Of a DNA stretch of 60,000 bases, positions 21,530 to 32,484 are shown piece by piece. The stretch lies in NCBI GenBank assembly GCA_949358305.1, contig OX442323.1:3288001-3348000 (forward strand). The letters are read 5' to 3'. The notes beneath the pieces are model-generated. The model did not search any database. It saw only the letters and a program-made list of their open reading frames with translations, and was not told the origin of the DNA. The stretch is from Strigamia acuminata (lineage: Eukaryota; Arthropoda; Chilopoda; Geophilomorpha; Linotaeniidae). Position 1 is the first letter of the stretch; the number at the start of each line of letters is the position of its first letter. Both the position numbers and the translations under genes were made by a program.

Positions 21530-21909
21530 CTGCATTCGAAAATAAAAATACAATTTTAGTTTAAGTGTATTTTAAGTTTAAATTTTGATTTATTATAATA
21601 ATTATAAATAAATAATTACTGTATTTTATTGATTAAGAGCCGCGGCTATTATTCAAAACTGCCATTTTTGTCAGCAATTACCTGTTCGGTTTTTACAAAC
21701 AAAGTCTGAACGTCACGAACGAAGCGTTTCTGAGGATAAATATGTAAACAATACCACGGCCACTATTCGAGAGCGGCTACAATTCGAGGGCAACTCTTAT
21801 TCGGTAAAATACAGTAATATAGTTTAATTTAATTAATAGGACAGGAAATGATGTCATTTTTGTTTTAAAATTGAAGTAAAACACAAAATATTTTAATTTT
21901 TGAATGCAG
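21530..21909. mobile_element. MITE with CTGCATTC ends, interrupted
   Basis: It has the same ends and internal CAGGAAATGATGTCATTT block as the element at 19593-19731. A second MITE (21617-21816) is inserted inside it. Confidence 0.6.
21617..21816. mobile_element. Nested MITE with TACTGTATTTTA ends
   Basis: The 200-bp element has inverted ends TACTGTATTTTATTGATTAA and TTCGGTAAAATACAGTA. Inside is the near-palindrome AGAGCCGCGGCTATTATTC. It lies within the 21530-21909 MITE. Confidence 0.65.
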
Positions 21910-22978
21910 TTACTGTGTCTGCGCTGTGTTTGCAATTATAAACCTCGACTTTTAATCGAAGAAATACGGTACTAAATAAAAAAAAATAGTTGTACATTAA
22001 TGTAATTTCTGACTGTAACTACTACGAACAAGTGTAAACATCGGCCAACGCTGTATGGAGCCAGGCTAGAGAAGCGTTGCGGATTCTGGCCCTGGAGTCT
22101 TAACAGTGCGGGCTGTGCAGTTGATTATTTGAATTGCATTTAATTTGCCATGAGCAGAGTTTTAGTCGTGGCAAGAATTTCTTTCCACTTTAAACTTGTA
22201 GCTTTTTCCGCCCATTTCTCTCTCGCAGGTTCATTCCAAGTGAGTGCAAACGGCAGATTTATTTCTTTGTGCTTGCCACCCTGGCATGAAGGATGGATGT
22301 CGTGAGAGCAGCTCGCTCCTGAAACGGCCTCTTATAATTGAAGCGGGAACAGATTTCAATTGGCATTTCAATGAGGCGTCGAAGAATCGGAATTTGTTCA
22401 CTGGCCCCTGAAATGCTTCTGGTCAAGGTGCATCTGTGCGGCTTTGTCCGCTGGCAAACCCCTCGTCTTGTGCCAGCATACGCTTCTTTCGCGGAGCTAA
22501 GGACCTGCTGGGGTGGTTGAAACCTGAGGGAACAGCGCCACAATTTACGACATTTCTCCTTTCTACCGAGTCTCGACGGCCTCAGTCAAAGTGGGTTGGG
22601 AAAAAGGAGGGATTTTCTTTTCTTTCCGCTAGGTGATTATAACACTGAAATGATTTTACGTTTGGGACCTGGCAAATGGCATTTATGTCAAGGACTAAAA
22701 TATGGAGAACTTGTTCAGACGAAATAAACTCTCTGTGCTTTTAAAACGATAGAAATTGCAACTTTAAACGAGAAAAATGTTTGTTTTTCTATCAATTTCT
22801 TGTTTTGCTTGCAAAATATCAACATTAACAAGGTTTGTCTACATGAATTAAGTGTCAAGTGTTACGACCTGTGGGAGAAGGGAAAATAATAAAAAGCTCT
22901 TTGAAATGATGCACTAAATTGTGTTGGAACTTAAGATCGCTTTATGTAGAATTATAAATTACTGTGTTACATTATATT
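21910..22978. other. Intergenic, no gene supported
   Basis: A somewhat GC-richer patch at 22250-22560 has overlapping ORFs in several frames but no splice or family support. Confidence 0.35.
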
Positions 22979-23478
22979 ACCGTATTTTATAGAAATAAGA
23001 TGCATTGGATCATAAGACGCACCCAAAATTTATCAGTCAATTCTTAGAAAAAAATATTTTTTGGACTATAATGCCCTGTACACGTAAACCACTTTTGTAG
23101 AAAACCTGTGTTCACACTACCACAGGTTTACTAGAACTCAAAACAAGATGGCGGACTTTTCTACAACTCAAGTTGAAGAAAAGTTTTCTTAAACTTGACG
23201 TCATAACTGCAAAACGAACCCCCATTGTGTCATGTGACTAATTTTGGACTGATGTTCACAAAAAATGGCTGCCAACAGCAGGTTAAAACGTCACGACACT
23301 TGTACAAAACTATTCTTAAGTGTGAACAACTGATTTCAGATTTGTAGAACGTAGACTTTTAGAAAATCATAAGTTCTAGAAAAGTGGTTTAAGTGTGAAC
23401 CACGCATAAGACGCATCTCAATTTTTGGTCGACTTTTTAAAGTAAAAAAGTGCGTCTTATGGTCTGCAAAATACTGTA
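22979..23478. mobile_element. MITE with TAAGACGCACC ends, interrupted
   Basis: The left end reads TACCGTATTTTATAG and then ATCATAAGACGCACCC. The right end is the inverse (GTGCGTCTTATGG and then AATACTGTA). This terminus type is widespread in animals. A second element is inserted at about 23080-23404. Confidence 0.65.
23080..23404. mobile_element. Nested MITE with AAACCACTTTTNTAGAA ends
   Basis: Inverted ends include GTAAACCACTTTTGTAGAA and TTCTAGAAAAGTGGTTTAAG. The element carries a CAAGATGGCGGAC YY1-like motif at 23144 and small internal hairpins. There is no ORF. Confidence 0.65.
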
Positions 23479-24303
23479 TATTATATTATATCTGATATCA
23501 TTGAGTTTTTCCCCTTTAAAACATTAAATAACACCCAGTTCGCGTTCTCCGGTAACGAATGTGCAATTTTATTTATGGTATATATAAAAACTGAACATAT
23601 TTTTCATTGGGGTGCGAGAAAATATTTTGAGAATCCAAGGGGTTGGCGGACTCCGAAAAGGCAAAGAACTACCACTAGCTTAGCGTATTATTTAAAAGAT
23701 ATTGGGATCAATATTTTGCACGTGTATTAGGGGATACTAATCGCTACTAAAATGTTAGCTCATCCGGCTGTTTACTTATGGAGGAAGATTGCGCGCACTT
23801 GTACTGTATATACCTCATCTGGCTGTGCTATTGAATTGTTCCCATGGTGCCCATGTAACCGATGAACAAGTCTTTCCTCGTCGCCCTATCAAAGTGCGGA
23901 ATCGTTTGCAAGGCGCATGCGTGCTAGTCGAGTCTATGGACAGGCGCTCTGGGAGATGCAGAATGGCTCCATCACAGGCAAACTGGCAATGCCCTGATGG
24001 AGTGGAAACCTCGATACAGCAGTACGAGAATGGAATTGAACTTGCACCGCCAGTTGTATTTTTTCTCCCTCCTTTCTCTACACCCCCCCACCTACTTTGT
24101 CACGTGACAAGTGCATTTGGTTATCGGGTAATTTTTTTTTCTCCCCCTCGTGGTGGAACGGCGATATGTGACTACGGTTAGAAAGGAACTTGTCCCCGCT
24201 GACCATTTTCTGTGGAGTTTTTTTTTTATTTTGTTAAAACGGGTGTGCGATTTATATTGGTTTTCCATAGAGATAGTTGGGTCCGGTAAATTACGGTTAT
24301 TTT
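23479..24303. other. Spacer, no gene supported
   Basis: Two overlapping frames stay open at about 23880-24000, but no splice signals or motif support a gene. Confidence 0.3.
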
Positions 24304-24743
24304 TTTGTCCGAAGTCAGAGAGAGTCTCGTCTTGACGAGATATCGCGGTTGCGAAAAACACGTACATTACATGCAGCGAGTGAAGAGTTGCGTGTGTATG
24401 AAAAGACCCAACAACATGCACGGGAAAAGGCAATATCATCAAAAATGGATTCCTAAGAGAGAGGAGAGACTATGTACATATTTTGTGGAATCAAGCTTGA
24501 TGGGATACTTAAATATTATCTGCTTGAGATAATATTTACGGCGCAGTTTGAAGAATTTGATGTGCAAAATAAAAGAATATATGCAACGTCGACATTTAAA
24601 CCGTATGGAATCATCTCTGCAAGTTTAAGAACTTCACCGACTCTATCTTGGACCGGAAATTGCAAGCGGCGGCTTCTGACGAGCCGAAGAGACTAAAGGT
24701 CAGAGCCAGAAAGGGGAAAAAAAAGAAGAATAATCCAAAGTGA
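24304..24743 (+). other. Possible coding fragments, charged
   Basis: 24310-24456 has an open plus frame encoding a coiled-coil-like stretch (RESRLDEISRLRKTRTLHAA) ending TAA at 24454. 24640-24743 has another, from an AG at about 24629, encoding a Lys/Arg-rich C terminus (KVRARKGKKKKNNPK) ending TGA at 24741. A poly(A) signal follows near 24834. I could not join the two with good splice sites. They may be exons of one gene or relics. Confidence 0.3.
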
Positions 24744-24764
24744 GGATTTGCAGGGATTAAAGTC

Positions 24765-25185
24765 GTAAACAAATTTCTTGTCTTACAAGGAGACCGCAGG
24801 AGTGTGTAATCCACAATTGTTTAAATTTTTTTAAAATAAAGTATTGTTATTATCTAAACAGTCAATACTTTCTTTATTTAAATGCCCCTTTTTCTCACAT
24901 TGTTGCAAACAGAATAGGCTGCTGGACATGTGACATCATAACTACTCATAATTCATAATTCACTATTCGTGACGTCACATGTAAATAATAAAAAAGTAGT
25001 GTAATGAATTCAGAAAGAATTGTGTGTGTTGTAACTGTTTGAAACAATGTGAGAGAGAGGTGCATTTAAATAAAGAAAGTATTGACTGTTTAGATAATAA
25101 CACTTTATTTTAAAAAAAATTTCAACAATTATGGATTAGACACTCCTGCAGTCTCCTTGTTAGGAATTCCACGACCACGAGTAGT
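24765..25185. repeat. Large foldback containing poly(A)-like signals
   Basis: The left arm (about 24765-24905) is an inverted copy of the right arm (about 25045-25180), sharing ACAAGGAGACYGCAGGAGTG and AGTATTGACTGTTTAGATAA among others. Each arm has an AATAAA pointing inward. The loop contains an inner inverted pair (CATGTGACATCA and TGACGTCACATG). Confidence 0.7.
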
Positions 25186-25258
25186 TGTGATGACAACACA
25201 TTTACCTTAGAAAGAGCTAGAGAGAATAGCTTAAAATAACGGTAACGATAGGAACGGA

Positions 25259-25365
25259 ATTGCTCACCATGCTGATCACCCGCTTCCATTAGAACACACA
25301 AGTTAAGCAGCATTAGCCCTGGTTGCTGTTTGGGTGGGTGACCTTCTGGAAATTGCAGTTGTTTT
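25259..25365 (+). repeat. 5S rRNA-derived SINE-like sequence
   Basis: The order and spacing of AAGTTAAGCAGCATTAGCCC, TGGTTGCTGTTTGGGTGG and GTGACCTTCTGGAAAT match the 5S rRNA internal promoter region (A box, intermediate element, C box), with many substitutions. It is too diverged to be a functional 5S gene. A SINE3-type element head or a 5S pseudogene are the options. The sequence continues to about 25510 with a possible SINE body (GCACCTTGGCCGGGTTTTC). Confidence 0.5.
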
Positions 25366-25578
25366 TCATCTTAGTCTGATTTAGGTATTGTTTCTATGGG
25401 AAGAAAATCTGCTGTACGCACCTTGGCCGGGTTTTCTGTGGTTTTTCTAGTTGTCGGTGCGGATTGAAGGTTGGGTCTTCAATTAGTCGTCCCACTAATT
25501 GCAAAAGGGAGGTTATCTTAAGTTAGATGTGTACGGTTTCATGCTGGGTTATTTGCCTGTACTGCCATCAACACAGAG

Positions 25579-25608
25579 TCTGTTCACACTGTAGGGCACG
25601 TGTGAACA
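25579..25608. repeat. Perfect 10-bp inverted repeat
   Basis: CTGTTCACAC and GTGTGAACAG are separated by 10 bp. The GTGTGAAC motif recurs at the end of the coding repeat at 26005-26030 and 48490-48500. Confidence 0.6.
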
Positions 25609-25694
25609 GAGCTGAAACAATTGATGTTGCGTCAGATGGTTTCAATGAAACCTGGAATTGGATCTAGTTCTAGAACTAGTTCCAGAATCTGAAA

Positions 25695-25907
25695 ATGGCT
25701 GCATGTTTGCATGTGGCAGAGTCTCGCCAACCAGACGTGAATCGACAAGAGTTGGAGTCGATCGTGAATGGTTGGCCGCAAGACCTTTCTTTGCGTTGCG
25801 TCGCTTACTTCAACTCGGAGTTGAAGCAGGAATTGGCGTCAGCGTCAAGAATTTTTGGACGAAAGCAGCTTGCGTTAGGTCTAGTGCAGGGGTCGGCAAC
25901 CTTTTGA
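25695..25907 (+). CDS. Small ORF of repeat H, copy A
   Basis: An ATG in strong context (GAAAATGGC) opens about 60 codons shared with copy B: MAACLHVAESRQPDVNR, then QELESIVNGWPQDLSL, then a helical SELKQELASASRIFGRKQLA. The last residues and stop come from the inserted MITE. Compared with copy B there are a 24-nt and a 3-nt length difference, both in frame, which hints at selection on protein. The family is not recognised. A short helix-rich protein of a mobile element is my guess. Confidence 0.4.
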   Translation: MAACLHVAESRQPDVNRQELESIVNGWPQDLSLRCVAYFNSELKQELASASRIFGRKQLALGLVQGSATF

Positions 25908-25995
25908 GACGGAAGAGCCAAAAGTTACAATTTAGGATTAGGATTAGGTATATAGGTATCTTGACATCGAAAGAGCCGTAGGTTGCCGAACTCTG
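25887..25995 (+). mobile_element. hAT MITE inserted in repeat H
   Basis: The 109-bp element starts CAGGGGTCGGCAACCTTTTG and ends GGTTGCCGAACTCTG. The flanks GTCTAGTG and GTCTATCA match over the first five bases. Copy B of the host repeat has the uninterrupted site GTCTAGTG at 48487-48494. A short TTAGGA triplet repeat lies inside. Confidence 0.75.
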
Positions 25996-26030
25996 GTCTA
26001 TCATAGTGTGAACACAAGTGTGAACCTAGC

Positions 26031-29000
26031 TTTAGGCTTAATACTGTTAAATAACTAAGGGAATCAGAAAGTGATCTGCATAGAATGGGATGTGCGGTGT
26101 AAATTTTCCATCAAGTTAGTTTTAGGGTTAAATAAGTGTATTAATTAGTTATTGGGTTTGCAGAGATGCGGGCCAAAAGGGGTGCGCAAGAGTTGAATGC
26201 ACTTTTGATGTGCAGATTTGTATTTGGAGGAGTTTGTCTGATGGAATATGAAGATTGACGGGCTGTTCACACGTGATGTTCACTTTAAAATTCAATGTGC
26301 ATCGCTGTTTATATGGAGTCTAGTTAGTAGGCACTGGATAGTAATGCAATCTTAATGATGATGCGTGCTGTCGCTTGCACGTGCGATATTTCTCAAACTG
26401 CACACCCCTTTGTTTTCACTTCTCACACGAGAATCTGTAGGCGTGGTCATCGGATAGCGCCACTTGACACAAGCAGCACTGAAGTTGAGTTGTGATAGCG
26501 CAACATCAACTCTGGTAACACGAATTGTCAACACCTTCCCACCTGACAACATGCACACGAGCGAGGCAAATGAATTCCTGGATAAACACTGGTCTGCTTC
26601 GTTTATGGTCTCATTTAAAGTATTTAATTCATTCTGTGTGAAGAGGAACACCGAGTGCTGAAAGAAAAAGACGCCACAACACGCAGCGTTTGGAATAATC
26701 TACTTTAAGATTTCTTTTTATTTTCACACTTTTTTGTCGTTTTTTCCCACACCTCTTTAGCTGTGTTTTCTAATTTTTAATTCTTTGAAAGGGTTATATG
26801 GGGAAAAGGGTAATTTGCAGTAGAGGCTTTTAAAATCCTTGAAAGCAATTTCCAGATGAAACCAGGGGTGGCGCTCTCTCTGACTGTCTCTAAAACGAGC
26901 TTCATACCTCTGGCTTTTACAACTTTTTTTCAACGAGTTGCTTGGCTTGGGAGGTTGGGACAGTTTTAGCAAATCAATACATGACTGTGGTGTTTTTCAC
27001 TGCTTGCTTTTTACTGTTTACTTAGGTTATGCTGTTTAATTAATGAATGCGAAGACATTCTTCTGGTATTTCATTTTTTTTTCTGCTTTTTTTGCTTGGA
27101 ATTTCTAAGTTACAGCTTAGAGCAGTTAATTTTATTACGGATTATTGTATTTTTTTTTTTTTTTTTTGGTTTTAATTAATGTTTTATAGCAAGGGAGAAA
27201 AAATTCAAGTTTAAACTTTTCTCATTAATTAAAACGTTTCGTTTTTTTTTATGTTGATTTGACGGCCAACTTTGTTCCCTTTATTTTCTGTTTTGCATAA
27301 ATCAATAAGATTGTAAGAATGGAAAGTTGAGCAATTGGCGTTTTCAGTTTTTAATACCGTCACGAAATTTTCTTTTTTTCTTTTTTAAAAATGAACAGAA
27401 ACTTGCTTTGAGCGGATTATTGATTTTTTTTAAAAAATATGTAGAAATGAAAGTTATAATTGCACTATTTTAAAAAAAGGAGAAAAAAAGTGTCTTAACA
27501 ACGTGTAAGAGGGCAAGGGTCACCATAAGGCCAGGAAGAGTGTGTTGCCAATTGTAGAATTATCCATATTGTATGAATCGCAGAATAAAACTTTCAAAAC
27601 TTTGACGTTAACCTGACAAGTCTTGTTTCACACAACGTCTGAATGTGCATGCGAGAAGAAAGTCTCAGCGCGAGGTGCAAAATTATTTTAAAAGTAATTT
27701 ATTTGTATTTTTTCTTATGGTCTGTAACTTTTTAGCATTGCGACCCATTTTTAAGCAAGGCGATCTTCCGCACCCCACTTCATCTACCGGTGCATTAAAT
27801 TTTTCAAAAATGAACTACTAAAAAGAAAAAAAAGAAATTTTCGTATAATTTTGCATAAAATTTTATATAAGTTTGTAAAAAATAATTTTAGTGCACTATT
27901 CTAGGGGGCGTCTTGTTACAATTGTGCCGTTGGGGCCCACCAAAAATCAGCTCGCGCCGGTCTATAGAAGTCCAAGAAAAGAGAAAATTGCTCGTGTCAC
28001 ACCTTGCCTGATGAAACGAGGTGAATTGCCCAGACTCATCCCAATCAAAACACCATGAAGATTGGCTTTTGACCCACCAGACGAGAAGTTAGCACTCCAA
28101 TGGGGTGCCATGCGGACGCACAGTGGAACCAACGGCCCAACTAACCAGATGAAGCGAGCTAGAAAGGTGATAACTCCCCCAAGACACCAATAAAGGCCGC
28201 AACATCACCCAACAAGTTATTCCGTGTAATTTTTTCTCATTTTTCTCATTTTTCTCATCTCGACCGTTGTGAAAAGTCGATGTTTTCTCTTTGCTGCGAC
28301 TCGATCGTGCCTTTTCTTCATCTTTCATCTTTTATTCTTCGTTCTTCATCTCCTGGGCTGTACACTCGAGTATGCAATATGAAAGAAGGGGAAAAAAGAT
28401 GCAGGCGTGCATTAAAGGTGAAATGTCTGACAAGGAGTTCGCAGAAAGATATTAAAGGGGGCGAGTGTTACTTGGACAGTGCAGACTTGCAGAGCAATCA
28501 TTTCGGGGTGTGTCGTCGCCTTCCACTCGACTTGCTCCAGATATGCAACAATGACCACGAAGAGAGTCAAGTCAGTGTCACAATGTGCAGGCTGTGTCAC
28601 GTCCTCTGAGCTCTGGAACTGCCGTCACCCAATTGATTTCCGTTGGTCGATCTATTTCTCACACGTTCACCACGCTCACTCTGCAGGAGCATGTGACAAT
28701 GACTTGGTCGTAAAACTTTACAGTCCGTGATGACCTTACACACTGCGCAGACAGTCGGGCCAGCTTGTAAGGCCTGAGTTTAGACTCGACTTGTTTGGTT
28801 TGTGTGAATATAAAAGGAAGTTGCAAACAGTCGTAAAAATTGGCTGCATTTTGCTCGTTGTGCGTTTATGGATTTCGCGTAAAAGTCGCGAATTAAATGT
28901 GTCTTTTTTGGATCATAAAAACGGTTCGATTCGAAACTGTAAAATTGACTGCGCGATAAATTTTTCTTTACCTGTTACGTTTATTTGGTCACGGGGGAAA

Positions 29001-29760
29001 TCTCTTAAAAGTGATCCTCTTAGGTAGAATGGGACCTTTTTAACGAATTAATGTGTGGTAATTAAATAAGATTTATGATGTATTCTCTACAGAAGCTTTG
29101 TGGAGGAATTTAGAAACAAATTCCGTACAAAATGTTTTTTTTTTCTTTTACTTTGCTCGCGGAACAGAGAGACATGCTTTATAAATCGATTTAGTTTTCT
29201 TCTATATTTTTCTCTTTTATCAGAATTTTATCAGAAATGTTTCTTCAACTTTGTTGTGGTCAGTTTTCGATTAAAAACAGTTGAAATCAACTAACTTTAA
29301 CCCTAGCAGTACCAATTTTAAAAAAAATCTCTTATTCCCGTCTCCACTATAGATATAGAGGCTAGATGGAACTTGAGCTAGCTAGCTCAATATACACTAG
29401 CTTAAGTTTTTGAGCCAGACTGTTCGCACTAGCAATGTTTTTGAGGCTATCCCAGACACTACTTAGCAATAAATCTAAGAATAGATAATGCGAAGAAAAA
29501 AGGCGGACAAACAAGTTACAATGTTGTTGTCTACACATTTTCAGAATCAGTGCATTGTGTGGACGTGAGTAATTTCAAATCAGACTAGATTGTTACAACC
29601 ACTACAATCTGGTTGTCTACTGACATGGTCGCCATGTTGTTTTGACTAGCAATGGCAATGCAACATGGGTATTGTGCCATCAGAAGCTAATAAAGCTAGC
29701 TTATAGCTAGCTTATCCAGTTCCCAAAATTAGATAATTATATCTAGTTTCAAAACTGATA
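26031..29760. other. Long gene-poor spacer
   Basis: Poly(T) runs occur (about 27149-27168). A hAT-like fragment lies near 27725-27785 (TTTTTAGCATTGCGACCCA). AGCTAGCT-rich palindromic clusters lie around 29380-29400 and 29690-29715. Short charged ORFs at 28089-28328 (minus) and 28280-28609 (plus) lack support. Confidence 0.4.
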
Positions 29761-30196
29761 AGCTATACTCGAGTTGCACTCAAAAAGGCACTTCACAATG
29801 TGTACTCCCATTGGTCGAGCCAGTTTACTACAAACTCCAGACTGTATACTACTACTAGGAGGAGTAGTTTTGTTTTTTATTTATTGTTGTGATTGTTATG
29901 ACTAATTTAGTTTATGTTATTTTGATTTTATTTAATAAAAAATGTTATTTCCATCATTAAAATGAAGTTTCACACATTAAAAAATGTCAAACTCATGTTT
30001 GTTGTGTTCATTGCTTACATCGTCTGGAAGTTTTAATTTTAGGCCGTTGCCTAGGCAATCGATTACAATGTCTGTACATTGTAATGCAATTCTGGTGTTT
30101 GGGTCTACTTTTCCGGATCACTACACCAGTAAACTGGCTCGCCCAATGGGAGTACACATTGTGAGGTGCTTTTTTGAGTGCAACTCGGGTATAGCT
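29761..30196. mobile_element. MITE, diverged copy 4 of the ATTGG-TIR family
   Basis: Inverted ends of about 65 bp run from AGCTATACTCGAGTTGCAC and contain TCCCATTGG. The internal block ATCACTACACCAGT is shared with copies 1-3. It has the longest and best-preserved TIRs of the four. Confidence 0.65.
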
Positions 30197-32182
30197 GTGT
30201 TCGCACTACATTTGTACAACTAGTTTTAAAGAGGTAAGCTAGCTTAACTTTGTAGTGCGGATGGGGAATTACGCACCCAACCCGGGTCATTTTTGACGCA
30301 AAACCTAAACGATTTTTCCAAAAATGTGTGAAAATGATTCTATTCTATGGCTATTTCATGTTGGTGAAGAAATTTAACCAATTCGGTATTTGTCGAAAGA
30401 GTATGACAAAAATAATTGAGATTGAATTCAAAAGTAGTAGGTAAACATCATTTGTGTTTCAAAGTTGGTGTGGACTCGGGGTTACGAAAATGAAGAAAAG
30501 TTTGTCACGACTTATGAAAATCATAGGTCGTAAGTCATTTTGACGTCGGGCACCGAAAGACTTTCTTTTATGCCTGCGAGAAATGATTTACGCAGACTAT
30601 ACCACAAAGTGTGTTTACGGTAACCACTGGCAACAGTATAAGCAGAATAAACCCAGCCATTGCCTTTCGGAGGTCTTTAATAACAGTAAAACTTTATTTT
30701 GTCCACAAAAAGTCGTTAAATTTTGAGGATTTCTTATTAGATTCAGGAAATGATGTTCAGAGGCAGAATTGTTAGTTTAAGTCATCATTTACACTTTCAC
30801 CTTTTATGCTCTCAATAAAAGTGTAGAAGATGGTTAGATGAAGGGATTGAAGCAGATAATGCAGTTTCAGATGAGGATATTACCAGCGAGTAAAAAAAGG
30901 AAGAAAAAAAAATCTTCTAGGAAATTAAGCCATGTTACTATTGCAAATGGGCTTTAAAAGGAGCGCTGTGAATGTTGTGCGTGGAGTATATGGAACTGTA
31001 TAGAGATAAATGAGCAATGCCAACCTGAAAGGCCAACGTGGAATCAATTATCTTATGTATGAAGTCAGTGGGCAGATATAAATTGCATTTTCGCTGTCGG
31101 GAGTGAGTTCATAATATGTAAAACAAGGAAAAAATGAAATTATCCCGTGGGAAAATTATGGATGATGTCGTTAGTCATCTCTTTGTATTTATTGGACGTC
31201 TTGTACGATTGGTATAAACAAATAACAAGACCGCTTGTTTTTTTTTTTTTTTTACCTTTAGGAATTTTTCAATAAGTTGTTTGTTATTACCATTCCTTGA
31301 AAAATTCTTTTTATTTGCGATGCGTTGCTAGGATTACGAGTGGGACGGTTGGCAAGGCAAATAATAAGGGTTGGAGATGTAAGAAAGTTTTGCAGGACAA
31401 ATTGATAAAGCTGTGTGTAAGTTTGAAGAGATAAGAAAGACAATTAGGTGGGATCGTGGCGTGGAAGTGCGGCAAATGATAAGCAAGCAAACAAATTGAT
31501 TTTTGGCGCATTTTCGAAAATAGAAACGTTGCGTTGCCACCGCTTGGAAATCGAGAAGTGGATATTACTTGTGACAGTTAATTTACAGTGGATTGGGATG
31601 ACTAATGTGACGGGGCACTTGGGGATTTGATTAACCTCGGTCTGGTGAGAGCAAACTGCATTGGCGGTGAGAAAAATCGAAAATACTCGAGTGTGTCTAT
31701 CACACGTGGGATCATTAATCGTTCGGTTTGTACCCTGGATAAAAAAAATGAGATGATCCTGAAAACTGCGCGGGGCTGCGATAGGTCAAGTTCATTCTCC
31801 ACATCTCAAATTTACTTGTCGGTAAACAAAAATCGCAGAAAGATGTGGTATAAATGTGGTTAAAAAATACATTCGGGCGTTTTAAGTTTTGGTTTTTACG
31901 GTTTTTATGGTTTCTATAAGCAGCCAAAAACCGCATAAACCAAAAACGCGGCTGGAGTAGTTTATGAATTGGTTTATGCCGGGTTTTAGTTTTTACAACC
32001 AAAATGGCCGCCTCCAACGTTAGATTGATGGATCAGACTTTCGAGTGACATAACTCTTTAAGGTGAAGCATCCACCTACCATAATGTGAGTAAATGCTAA
32101 ATTATGTTTAAATAAGGGGATCACAACCACAATTAGTTGGTTAAATGAAAAAAAGGAATTTTTATGCACCATGTAATAAAAC
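30197..32182. other. Intergenic, no gene supported
   Basis: A palindrome-rich patch at about 31870-32010 repeats AAAAACCGCATAAACCAAAA-like phrases and contains AAAATGGCCGCC. It may be a further MITE. Nothing else was recognised. Confidence 0.35.
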
Positions 32183-32484
32183 TACCGTACTGCCTCGATT
32201 TAACGCCGGTCGTATCTAAACGCCGGCTCCTCGGGCAAACTGAGAACAAAAAGGCAATAAACGCCGGCCTTAAATGAACGCCGGGTTTGTTTAAACGCTG
32301 GGTTTAAACGTTTTTTAAACGAATATGTGGTAATTAAACGTAAACAATTGGGTGGCGGCGGTAGAAAACCTTTTTTTCCGTTAGACGCCCGGTGCGAATA
32401 ATCGCCGGGCTTTGAATAAAAGCCGAGGGGGTCGACTTGAAAAAATTAATAAACGCCCCGGCGTTAAATCGAGGCAGTGCGGTA
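32183..32484. mobile_element. MITE with iterated AACGCCGG motifs
   Basis: Inverted ends TACCGTACTGCCTCGATTTA and TAAATCGAGGCAGTGCGGTA bound a 302-bp element. AACGCCGG or close variants recur about eight times inside, on both strands. There is no ORF. Confidence 0.75.

Larger units (their letters stand above)
25640..26030 (+). repeat. Coding repeat H, copy A
   Basis: It shares about 230 bp with 48245-48510. It starts CAGATGGTTTCAATGAAA, contains the perfect palindrome CTAGTTCTAGAACTAG (25664-25679), then a small ORF, and ends near GTGTGAACACAAGTGTG. It is interrupted by a hAT MITE. Confidence 0.75.

Noticed and set aside
23789-24181. 130-codon plus-strand open frame
   Set aside because: It has no ATG start, ends in pyrimidine-rich simple sequence, and no family resemblance was seen.
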